From the NCBI GenBank assembly GCA_022747635.1, contig JAKTNV010000078.1:992001-1056000 (forward strand): a stretch of 64,000 nucleotides of DNA. Direction: 5' to 3'. Both the position numbers and the translations under genes were made by a program. A model generated the notes under the pieces. The model was given only the letters and a program-made list of their open reading frames with translations, ran no database searches and was not told the origin of the DNA. Of this stretch, positions 11,781-22,378 are shown in pieces. Positions within the stretch are counted from its first letter, which is position 1. Each line of letters starts with the position of its first letter. The DNA comes from Hetaerina americana. Its lineage: Eukaryota > Arthropoda > Insecta > Odonata > Calopterygidae.

Positions 11781-14116
11781 TTCATGGCTTGTGGATTCAT
11801 GTTTTTCGCATCTGATTTTTCGCGCGCTGAGTCCTCAATGGCATGCTTTCAATGAATCAATTCAACGGAAAATTTCCACGACTCTTCCTTCCATTAATTT
11901 CCGTGAAACGCTCACTTTCCAAAAAAGTATGATTTCAGGTTACTGCTGATTATGTTGAGCTTAGCACGTGTGAAAGACGTTTGGTCTTTCAAAAAATGTT
12001 AAAGCTACAATGTAGATCATTGGTCACTGCTAGAAATTAGGAGGAAATCTTTCAAGCGAGTGTGTCATCATTTCTCCTCAAACACCTCTACTGTTGGTTT
12101 GAGCAAACCAAGGAAGTTATGACCGAATTTAATAATTCTCGGTGTGCAAAGACATATATTTCTTTATCTCGTAAATAGACACTTTTTTTCGTACTGAAGC
12201 AATCATATCCTCCAAACTGGGGAACGTTCTAAATAGAATAGAATTCTAGTAGAAAGAATGGGTTAAAATTGTTTACCCATGAAAATCACGGTGTAGTTGA
12301 GCGAAATATTTTTAACATCGTTATATAACTACTCGGTGATCATGATTTGATACATACGTGTATTTAGCAGTCAGCACTGGCATTGTATAAAAAATAGATC
12401 ATCTTAAGCGCTGTCTAAACATCTTAAACATTGTTATATATTCCATTACTGGAATTAAATAACCACAAAATAAATTCTATCATTCTCGATAATAAAGGGG
12501 GTTAACACAGGTTTTATCTTCCCAAATGTCAAATTAATATATATGCCCCATGGATGTTGAATGGAAAATAACCTGGATTTATAAATTTCTCTCAAACCAC
12601 AAACCCCTAGGTTTGGAGAATTGGCACTTCGAGTGCCAATTCTCCGAATATATTATAGTTGTCAACCGATTATATTATTTATTTTTTATTAAGACATATT
12701 TACTGAATCAAATATTTTTGTCACCGATAACTAGCTATATGCATAAAAAAACAATTTTGAATTGACATGCTCAGAATATATGAACGGTAACCTGAATTAC
12801 GTTTATAATTAAATGATAGATATAGTGATTGAAACAGTTTTTAGAATACTATGCCGCCGTGAAAAAGTATCAGTTTTAAAGTATATAGAAGAAAAACAGC
12901 AACGAAGTGAAAAATAAAGGGAATAAGCCGTTTTTCATTGATTAGCGCCCCATTAAATGATTTTGTCAATATTGTCAGCTGATAAAATAAATTTAAACTC
13001 AAGGGAATGAGCAAAAAAGAGGTAGAATTTCCGGCTCGTGAAATTGCGAGAAAAGAAAATAAAACGTAAAACAAAGGCAATATTATCTGTAATTGAAACC
13101 CCCGTGAGAGAAAACGCTGGATTTAACTCATACGCAAGTCATGGTGTAGTTTTTCTAGTGACATTAGGGAATTAATTCAAGCACTGATTGGTAATCAAGT
13201 AACTGTAATCGAATAAGAGAGGATTTTGAGCTAATATTTACAATAATTCTGTTTTCCTTCACAAAATTCAAGACCGTTTTTCCAGAGAAAGAAGGGAGGG
13301 CCAACTAATACACGGCTTTTATTTTTAAAGACTCCATCTTTCTTTACGCACACGCTGATCGAAAATACCATGCCATACGATCTTTCAAACAATGGTGGGA
13401 TATTGTGTTCATGAAGATGCAAAGAATGTAAGGAAGTTAGTATGACAAATAGTATCAATTACTATTACTATTAATTTTTACTGAACCCATTAGTATCTAA
13501 AACTTTGGATTGCAAGGCGGTGTTATTGATAAGATGTATAACATAATAGTTAGTCCTTAAACTTTTTTAACAATATGATTGTCATTTCTATTCTAACTCA
13601 TCTTATACTCCCAGTATATTATTTAATTCATATATTTCGTGCATCCAAATGAATTTTGAGTTGAGACAGCCTAATCAGATTTAGACTTAATACATATTAT
13701 TAGCAATATGAACGATTGTAATCTGTTATGTTCATACATTCGGTATCTATTAATTGGTTGAATTTTCCGTCTGGTAAATAGTATGCAATAGGTTACGACA
13801 AAAGTCAAGGCAAACGTTTAACGGCAAGAGCTGGATTCATTTAAGTTAGAGAATAAGAAATTTGGCAGTTAATTTTAGGGTATAACTTTATTAATTCTGA
13901 AATAATTAGAGAATAAAAAGATGAAACTATTCCAGAAAAGAATTTTACGCATGATTTTGAAAATCTCTCTTAAATTTTGTAATAAATAACAAATAAATCA
14001 TTATATACACACCAATTTGACGAAATTCGTCATGAAAACATTTTCTGGCTTAAGTGGAATTCAAACAAGGATCTAAAATGAGGTGAGATTGGGAGATTAA
14101 GATGACTGAGCTCGAG

Positions 14117-14118
<2 letters not shown>
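11781..14118. other. Unannotated AT-rich DNA
   Basis: Apart from the hairpin listed separately at 12615-12645, I see no gene, RNA or repeat family in this AT-rich stretch. Confidence 0.45.
12615..12645. repeat. Perfect short inverted repeat (hairpin)
   Basis: Arms GGAGAATTGGCACT (12615-12628) and AGTGCCAATTCTCC (12632-12645) are perfectly complementary, with a 3-nt TCG loop. The 14-bp stem stands alone in AT-rich DNA. It is shorter than a usual pre-microRNA stem, and I see no terminator or transposon context. Confidence 0.8.

Positions 14119-14164
<46 letters not shown>
14119..14164. repeat. (AT)23 microsatellite
   Basis: A pure AT dinucleotide tract of 46 bp, likely polymorphic and able to form a cruciform. 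Confidence 0.97.
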
Positions 14165-14167
<3 letters not shown>

Positions 14168-14473
14168 ATATCAGTTACCGTTGCCATGGATTAAGTCGGT
14201 TGTCAGTCTTCTTCGCGGAATTCCTTGAATTCAATGGGAAATGCATATATTTTTGAAAAAAAAGGCCAATGGAAGGAGTTCAAGAGATAGAGGTCATGAC
14301 CTTCATGGAGATTTCACGCAGAAATTTGCTAGTTTCTATAACTTTTCAGAGCAGATGAAAACATTTCCTTGAACAATAACGAGTACTTAAGGTCATCCTT
14401 CCGTCTACAAGTATATTCGTCTAAAATACTTCTTACTAGCTTACTTAAAATTCTCAAATAGTAATAAATATGT

Positions 14474-14478
14474 ATGCA

Positions 14479-14522
<44 letters not shown>

Positions 14523-14570
14523 CTTATACTTATATTTATTTATTTATATATCATCAGTATATCAATCCTC
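14474..14570. repeat. Compound (TG)n-(TA)n repeat with TTTA-rich tail
   Basis: A short TG run (about 14479-14489) passes into TA repeats (about 14489-14515) and then into degenerate TATACT and TTTA units to about 14552. Confidence 0.9.
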
Positions 14571-16020
14571 TGATTAGTTTACTGCAGTCCTGTATGTTAC
14601 TCTATTCAACATCAATTCCCTCAATCCCAGATACCTTCTCTGTTTTACGTACTGCTTAATTTGTCCTATGTGCATATATCTTGGTCTTCTTCGTGGAATC
14701 TTCCCTTATTTTTTTCCTTCTATTTATACATATTTATTTACTTATATATATTTGTCTTCTATATACGAGTAATATCCCATTAGAGATAAATACTAAGAGA
14801 CAACTGAAAATGATGCCAGTAAATGGCATTAAAAATATTGACGGAACCATTTAAAGATGAAAATTAGCCGCTATAGAATTAAAACTCAACTATTCAAACA
14901 TACTTATTTCCGAATTCAGGATAACCAAACGCAACGCGCATATTTTAGATACTAAATACTTCCGCTTGTAACTGCATGAGAAATCATTGCATGGATTTCC
15001 ATAACTTTTCATTCTCATGCTCTTTAGAAAATTTCTACATTTACATGATATTAAACAGCTTTATTCTAAACATACATAAAGTTACAATTTTCACTATTCA
15101 TTTAATTTCCAAAAATGTGATCCGCCCATCATGTGGTAACATTAATTCCACATGGAATTTTATAATTTATAGAAGTGGAAATTAAGTGTATCTTGAAACC
15201 GTGAGTTACGTAAAACAAACGTAAATAATTGATGAGTAGAGTTGTTTAAATTATCACACAACAGTTTGTATTTTGAAATTATTAAGTAAATATGAATTGC
15301 AATTAGGGATGCAATCCAGAGTTAACTTAAGCCTAACAACACCGGATGGCCCTCCGGCATGCTGTGAATTATAATACTGACGTCAAAAATTCAATTAAGG
15401 ATTGCAAACCACATGACAAATCTAATTATCATCATTATAAAAAGCTGTATTGCATGTGATTTTATCATATTATAAAACATTCAATAATAAATATAACTTG
15501 TAAGTTATGGCGATCGGCATAAAAATGTTAAATGTTCTTTCAGCAATGTTCCTTTTATTTTTCCAACCTTCATCACAACGACACGAGCCTTCTTCGATTT
15601 GTCCGTTAATATTTTACGTTACCATAAATTTCAAACTTCATTAATTCTACAATAATTAAATTAGGAATTAACGAAAAATACTGCTGTTATTTCTAATAAC
15701 TTATTTCAATTTGTCAAGTATTAATCGAAATTAAAATAATAATATTATCTTTGTATGACACCCCTGATCCAGACATGATTTGGTTCGTGATAGGGTTCGT
15801 TTATGACATGTAACTCTCCCAGCTCATTTATGTATTTTTTCTGAAAGTGACGGAGACAAATTATCGGAGGCAAAAGCATTAAAATCCGTATTCCGGCTAA
15901 ATGAAATGAATTAATTTTCCGTCCCCTGCCAAAACCCTTTTGTTTTTGTTGCTACAACAAACTTTTTGTAACTACTCCGATATAAAGCACGCTGCATTAG
16001 TGAATTCTATTTAAGTAGAC
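14571..16020. other. Unannotated AT-rich DNA
   Basis: No gene or repeat family recognised. The short open frame at 14976-15185 has no family signature. Confidence 0.45.
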
Positions 16021-17210
16021 GTGAGTAGTTTTGACATTTCCTCAAATGGCATTAAAACGCTGTACTCGGTGGCTACGCGAGTGCTTTCGATGGCATTTTC
16101 ACGCTGTCGCTGGCTGCTCGGTTGACCCCCTTGATGTCCACGTGGCCGTCACACGGCGAGGAATTCCTCTCTCGCCCCCGGGTCTTCCCCCTTCCCCTCA
16201 CACTTCGCGACTGCCCCACTTAATCCCCTTCACTCATCCCCACCCCTCCACACTATAAATATGTTGGTTACTGGAGGTGAGGTGGATTCACGGAAGCTAG
16301 CAAAATTACTGAAAATTGAGTATTAATGCGCATTTAATATTTCCCTTTAATCTACTTGATTAATATATCGATGGCTACCATTTTAACTTTAAAGGTACCT
16401 TTTTGACGATTTATAATATTTAACCTCCGAAATAAGAAGTTGGAACTAGTTGCGTTTAAAATTGTCGTTTTAATGGATTTCTTTGAAAAAATCCAACCTC
16501 ATTTAGAATTCAAAGAATTAATTTTAATTTAGTTTAAATTTAAAATTGAGTTCCACATTGAAATTGGAATTAACCGGTACATTTATGCCCGTTATGACTA
16601 TTTTTGGGTGATTTTAGTTTATTTTAGTTGGAGAAAAACTCATTCAGAAAGATCATTGACCATTGCTGACGAAATTTGACATTGGTCAGGCACCAAGAAC
16701 TCTCGAAATACTTTAATTAGAAACGTTTTCCCTCTACTTGAATTTCATCGGCAACACTCCTCTAAATAAACACGCGAGTGCGACGCTGTCACGGTGAAAG
16801 TCTCGAAATATGTTTCGCTCCACTCAATCCTATCGTTCGCTCGTTTCCCTCTTCATCCGTCCTTCAGTTCTCTCCCGCTCCCCCACCACGCCATCTTCTC
16901 GCCCGCTCCCCCACCACGCCCAGCGCTGTACCCGCAGCCGACCCTCGCATTCTACCGCACATGACGACTGAAAGTGCTCCCTCGCATACCTTTTATTCGT
17001 CGCCCCGAGCGGACACGCCACAGCCGCCGCTTTCGCGTTGCGCTTAAACAGACAGGCACAAGCCACGCCGCCAACGACTCTCGCAGGGTGAACGAGCGTC
17101 GATGAATCCCGAAGAGCAAATTGAGGATTCTATTATCCGAGCTCTCTCCATCCCTCCCTCTCTCCGTTGATAATTCCAGCTTGCTTCCATTACCTCCCTC
17201 TCTTCCTTAT
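16021..17210. promoter_or_regulatory. CpG-bearing, pyrimidine-rich double island
   Basis: Two GC-richer patches (about 16040-16250 and 16770-17110) flank an AT-rich middle. The second holds a 19-bp direct repeat, CCCGCTCCCCCACCACGCC, at 16874-16892 and 16902-16920 (28-bp period). This could be a regulatory island or non-coding exon. The frames are low in complexity and no coding call is made. Confidence 0.28.
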
Positions 17211-18880
17211 TCCCCTTCCCCACTTCTCACGGTCACTCCTGAATAGTTTCTCTCTTGGATTCGCACGTTCCTCTACCCTCCCTGTAATTTCCGTTTCTCC
17301 TGAGAAAAATATACTATAATGATTGAAATAGGTGTTGTAGATATTAATAGTGGAGATTCGCCGAAAACATTCTTGCATAATTTTGAACCAACATTTGTGT
17401 TATTCTCATGATCATGCAAGTGAGAAAAAGCTTTTTACAAATTACCCAAATGAATTTTTTCAAGTCACTTGGGAATGCCATGACTGCAAGTTGAACGTAA
17501 TAAGTGCGTTTTCAAGCAACCGTCCAGCATGAACGCAAGCTCTATGTTAGGTATTACAAGCGCTTTTGATAATACACCCGTTTATTTAGATTCAAATAAA
17601 AGGGTTTCACAATACGGGTAAAATTTTATCACCATCATTATTTTTAATTTCGTGGCTAAAAAATAATTTCCATAACATAGACTGGGATTTTAGCGTCACG
17701 TACCAATTTTTAAAACGGATTATGAAGGCAAGAATTGGAAGGAATTAAATTTGTAATTGCGTTTTCATACAACAAGTGGAAGATAAGGGGAGGAAAAGCG
17801 AAAGAGAGAAATGAAAGGGAAGGGAAGTAATTAAGTGAAAGTCCCCGGGGGCAAAATGTTTGAAAAAGGGAAAGATAGGGCGCGCGAGTGAGGGAAAGCA
17901 ACGCGGTTTGTGGGAATCAAGAGAGTCGTGGAAAATAAGGGAATGAATAGAATCTGTGGTGGAAAAGAACATTACTTGCTCTAAATGTAATAGGAGGAAG
18001 GGACAGAGGACAAAAATGGAACGTGGGATAAATACGCAATAGCAAATTGGAAAATGGATAAGAGGAAGGAATAAATAGGCAAAAAATATACAAAAATAAT
18101 GACCAAGTGCTTAACCTTTATTAGTTATCCAATGGGAAAGCAGAAAAAATTAGGAATACAGCAACAGAAATTAAATTTCATATACGAATCCCAGTATCAC
18201 ATATTAGACTGTTAAAAAGGCCGAGGCCAATGAAAAATTCGTGATTAGAAAAATTCAGTATGAGAATACGGAAATAAATTTGAAACGGTGCATTCAAAGG
18301 TTTCCATTAAGGTCAGTCACTTTATTTTCTGATAATGAATGTAGTTGGAAAAGCTTGAGCTACAAATGCTTAAGTCTTCAAGATTGAGTTCAGCATCTTA
18401 TAAAATAAGGAAGGAAATAAGTAAAAATGAACACCTTAGTGTCGCTTAAACATGAGCGAAGAAAAGAAGTGTGAAAGAAAGCGAAATAAAGGGTGAATGA
18501 GAACTAAATAAAAAATAGAAATTTAAAAAATAAGGCAGGTTGCGGAAGAGATTTATTGGATATTTATTTTTCCGGAGACAACGCCGCAAAAAGGGTTCCC
18601 GTCTCGACCCAAACCCTTATCTTGCCATAAGACCAAAAAATAAAACCCCGCAGGACCTGCCTTTCCCGCATTAAGTGGGATGTCACCAAGGGAATGACTT
18701 TTAGGAAGGCTATCGAGGGAGCAACGCGGGGTATTTAAAAATTGCACTGTAGCCGAGAAAATAAAATAGGGATAGTATTTAGCATTTAACTGCTCTACTT
18801 ATATCAATGAAGATGTAATTTCATGCAATGGTACGCACAAAGAGTATTTTTATATATTTTTAAGTGAATTTATTGATACA
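17211..18880. other. Unannotated AT- and purine-rich DNA
   Basis: The plus strand is purine-biased at about 17780-18080 and 18400-18560. No gene or transposon signature was found. Confidence 0.45.
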
Positions 18881-19028
18881 AAATAAGTAACTTTGTGATT
18901 CCACACACTTATCTAGAACACGACCTATGTTTTGACGTTGGATGTCATCATTAGATGGTGACGTCCAACGTAGAAACCTCGGTCATTTTCTAAATAAAGG
19001 GTTTGTGGAATTACGAAGTTACTTATTT
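18881..19028. mobile_element. Inverted pair of Penelope-type tails with hammerhead-like cores
   Basis: A near-palindrome with arms of about 70 bp (18881-18950 and 18956-19028) around a 5-nt centre. Each arm, read outward, has the order seen in hammerhead ribozymes of Penelope-like elements: a CTGATGA-like box, a short stem with loop (GACATCCAACGTC type), a GAAAC-like box, a tiny stem and a GTC cleavage-site triplet, then GTGTGGAAT-ACAAAGTTACTTATTT. The minus-strand arm reads CTAATGATGACATCC then CAAAACATAGGTC, and the plus-strand arm ends GAAACCTCGGTC. Both cores depart from consensus, so self-cleavage is doubtful. The tail-to-tail layout suggests two PLE terminal repeats joined head to head, or an inverted PLE end. 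No PLE protein is encoded nearby. Confidence 0.6.
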
Positions 19029-19090
19029 CATTTCAATATGCTATGTTATTTCCATAAAGTTACACCAAAGGCAACAAATTTCATAAAGTT
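19029..19090 (+). repeat. PLE-associated flank repeat, copy 1
   Basis: This segment, with the motifs TTCAATATGCTATG and CCATAAAGTTAC and then GCAACAAAT, matches the segment downstream of the other palindrome at 33606-33665. The repeat unit is therefore larger than the palindrome itself. The exact element boundary is not visible. Confidence 0.6.
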
Positions 19091-19690
19091 AATTTCCTAC
19101 TTCATAGAAAACTAGATACTCCGACGGTGTTAATTATTGTGACTTGCTACAAAAGATTTTAAAGCATTTTATCTGCATACTAACAGAACGATATGCATTA
19201 TAGGAAAACTGGTGGGATCTGGTGGGGCTAGTACAATTTTTTGTAACTAACTCTGTAAGTTATTCGGCTTGAATATCCTAAACTTGATGCATGATAAGAC
19301 GATCAGTGTTACCGATATACGAATGATCACTGTTGCCTACTGTAACTTAAGTGTGTTAAAGTAGCATTTGAAAGCAAGAGGGCAGAAATTGCCTCATTTT
19401 AATGTGGTAATAATCATTATCATGTAATCACCATCAGCCATATTTACGTAATGACATAAAACTCAACGGACAATTCGTTACCAAAACTGCTGGAAAATCT
19501 ATCATTACAGTATTGATTAACTCTAAAGGAGATTGTGGGTCTATAATATTCAAAACCTTAATAATAATCAGTTTTCAGAATACCGGAATGTATTCGCATT
19601 TACGTTGAGGGAAGGGGCGACCCTTATTTTCATGGCTCCTTATGATAAACCTCATAAACCTTATAAACATGGTAATATGGAAACGGAGTG
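19091..19690. other. Unannotated AT-rich DNA
   Basis: No recognisable feature. Confidence 0.4.
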
Positions 19691-19935
19691 ATATATCAGT
19701 TCGTATGATGACTTGGGCTTCTGCCCGGTGAGTTTAGGATTCTAATCCCTTGCAATGTGCTTGGATATCTCATCTAGAGCTCTCGCGGTCTGATTCTCTG
19801 GCCAATGAGACTTCGTGAGGAGCCAAATGGCGGTTTAGGAGGAATAACTAGTCCCTCTACTCCGTGTTCATGAATCTCATACGCCCGTAGGCCTTAGTTT
19901 GGGGTTAACTCTACCTGTCAAAACCATATTTCAGT
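19691..19935 (+). repeat. Possible SINE-like fragment
   Basis: A GC-richer segment contains GGATTCTAATCCC at 19736-19748, which resembles a polymerase III B box, about 20 bp after a GGGCTTCTGCCC hairpin. The A box and ends are unclear, so this is a weak call. It could be unrelated unique sequence. Confidence 0.25.
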
Positions 19936-21100
19936 ATGAGAATGGCTTAAGCTATATTGCAAAGGCATTTCAAACTTGGGTAGCGAATGAAATCGTTTGG
20001 AAAGGAATAGAAATATTTGCTTGAATATAAATACCTTGCTTCGGAAAAAACGTAGAGTGAAATGGCGAGTTGACGGGCTGGTGAAGTACGTTTTTTGGTA
20101 ACATTGTCGTTCCTGCTGGAGAGCGACACATTGCTGACTGCTGAAGATCTTGACGGAGACACTGTGAGTCCAGAGGACTGTTAATTGAAAGTCGAAAACT
20201 TTAGCAACTTAAGCACATTATTGGGTTACACTTAAAGCTAATGCGTCTCCACAGTTTCCATTCAGTAAGTCATATATCCCTTTTTTCAACATCATTCAAA
20301 ATTACACGTAACCATAATATTCTTGAAAATTTTGAAAGAAATGCACATTACACAATTGTTATAAGTTATTTTAAAACATTTTGTAAAATTACCACATGTG
20401 TATTCTGCGTTTTTCATGGAATCTACTGTTACCCATGGCATTCTGCCATCACATCGTGGAAATAGGAGAATGTTTCACATTCCAGTGTCGCTGAATAACT
20501 ACGTAAAATGTATGGGAATAATTATTTTTTCTGCCGAAGTCCAATCATCTCTCAGACGAGGAAATTCGGTATGTTTAAGTCTCAAAACATTTTTAAATAT
20601 GAAACTTATGTAACAAGTGGATATTTTTTCGTTATATTTTTCTCTCAAAAAGCGAAAAATGAAACAAGGGAGACAATTATTTCAGACCATAATTGTAGCA
20701 GCTCCAAGAGCCTCGTTATATCATTTCTTTAATGCTAGTGTGGCCGTTTTTTATTTTTATTCATATAACTTGAAAACACTATTCAAAATAATTTTAATAA
20801 TAGAAACTAATAGGGTATGGTAAAAACTGTGCGTAATTGAAATAATGTCGTTGTTTTCAAGTTTCGTTAATTGAGGGGTATTTTTTATTAATTTTTATGC
20901 GCATCATTGAACTTTTGAGTTTAATATAATTTTACAATCTTATGATGGTCAATATTATGTCCAATTTCCCCTGTCATTAGAATGAACTTATTTGTACCTA
21001 ATTTAAAGTATTTAAAGTGTAAATAGGATTTGAAATCACATTTGGCATAGGGTAGAGGAGAAAGGAAACAAAAGTAGACAAAATCATAAAAGTTAAGTGG
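19936..21100. other. Unannotated AT-rich DNA
   Basis: Several overlapping frames of 60-75 codons occur at 20241-20823, but they are lysine/phenylalanine-rich AT composition frames without motif support. Confidence 0.45.
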
Positions 21101-21260
21101 ATTTTACGGAAATTCTGACTTATCCGTGATCCGAACCCGGAACCCTTAAATTTCAGGACGAACTCTCTACTAACTAGGCGAGTTTTTCCTGCGCGAAGCT
21201 ATGTTCGGCCACGGCTAATTCTCACCGGTGCCGTTGGTCTGCTGGTCCGAGCAGCAGTAC
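21101..21260 (-). repeat. tRNA-derived SINE head
   Basis: Read on the minus strand from about 21245, the sequence contains CGCCTAGTTAGTAGAGAG (A-box region), an anticodon-arm-like segment and GGGTTCGGATCA (B-box-like, near 21128-21139). The spacing of the two boxes fits a tRNA-derived polymerase III promoter. It differs from the SINE at 1.2-1.4 kb. Body and tail are not resolved. Confidence 0.5.
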
Positions 21261-21359
21261 AGGCTTAACTGCAACATGGCGTAACTGCTATCTATCTGAA
21301 TGCCGAGATATTTTTCTCTTGTATGTACTTCTTCTTCGGTATTTAAATCAAATACTAGT

Positions 21360-22060
21360 TATTAACAATATCTGTCTCCTGCAAAATTCTATAGTTTTCT
21401 CCCCGTGGTTATTCCTTGTCCCTTAATTATAGTCCCCTACCTCACTACCATGTCTACCTACCGCTACCATCTTTTCCAAAGTTTCCATCAATCCTAGGTG
21501 TTTCTTATGAGGGAAGTCCACTATTATTTTCTGTAATTGGTCGTTCGCCGTCTATTCTTCCTCCCTATATTTACTTATTGGCAAGTAGACCTGATTGATA
21601 ACCAAGTTCGTCGTTTCAACTTTTACTTTTACCAATAATATTTTACCACTCACTTGCTTTGTGCTCGCTACCTTTACATCTTCCTATCTTTTCGAGCAAT
21701 GCCACTGTCACTCCATTCTGGCTCTCTTTCCCTTCTTTAATTATCCCTCCAATAATTCTCACATCTCAACTCGCGCAGCCTTAAAATATCCGTATATAGT
21801 ATTCTCTCTCCATCTCCCACCTTAGATTTTCTAATTTCCATGTCCTCATATATGGTCTTTGTATTTGAAGTCCTTATTCTCACCTTTTTGGTTCACTTTG
21901 TGTCTTATACTCTGCTGCTGATATCGGTGCAGATTTCCAGGGATTTTGAGTGATAAAGACACTCCCAGCCTTGCCCGTTCCGCTGTCGAGCACAACACAC
22001 GGCTCAGCAGGAAAATTTCTGTAGTTTCCAGGACTCGTTGTAGTATTCTTGCCCATTACG
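21360..22060 (-). pseudogene. Decayed RTE-type endonuclease fragment with 5' region
   Basis: This segment aligns by eye with the RTE copy at 48.9-50.1 kb in the same orientation. Shared landmarks include CTGTCTCCTGCA (21372-21383 against about 49263), CCCCGTGGTTATTCCT (near 21401), ATAACCAAGTTCGTCG (21598-21613 against 49495-49509), and a 5' block CTGCTGCTG...GAGCACAACACACGGC (about 21913-22003 against 49968-50055). The reading frame is broken many times, so it is an old endonuclease-domain relic. It lacks the inverted repeat present just upstream of the start in the 49.8 kb copy. No reverse transcriptase part is attached. Confidence 0.65.
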
Positions 22061-22159
22061 TGGTCGTGGCATTAGCAATTAAGGTGGTACCCAGTTGACT
22101 TCCTCAACAATGTTTTTAACATGATGCCTTCACTAGCACGATAGATATTCGAATATTAT

Positions 22160-22378
22160 TATAACAGTAATCAGCCTGAAGGTTGGTTTGAATGGCGAGG
22201 ATAGAGCTCACACACTCTAAAGCCCAGCGGCATGTGAAGTAATAGATCAGGGTACGGGTGCCAGTTCCTTCCCTTGTGCCGCCTTTGGTATTCTATAAAA
22301 TCCCGATCCCCGAAAAATCACACTATCCGGGGCCCTCCAGTCGATAGCCCAGCGCCCTACTACTGACGTCCTATATTA
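22160..22378 (-). repeat. SINE, about 210 bp
   Basis: On the minus strand the element starts near 22375 with a tRNA-like head (GTAGTAGGGCGCTGGGCTA, then GGAGGGCCCCGG), followed by a body that includes GGATCGGGATTTTATAGAA and AAAGGCGGCAC. It ends with CATTCAAACCAACCTTCAGG and an ATT-rich tail at about 22160-22180. The order of head, conserved body and short-repeat tail is that of arthropod tRNA-derived SINEs. Target-site duplications were not clear. Confidence 0.55.
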
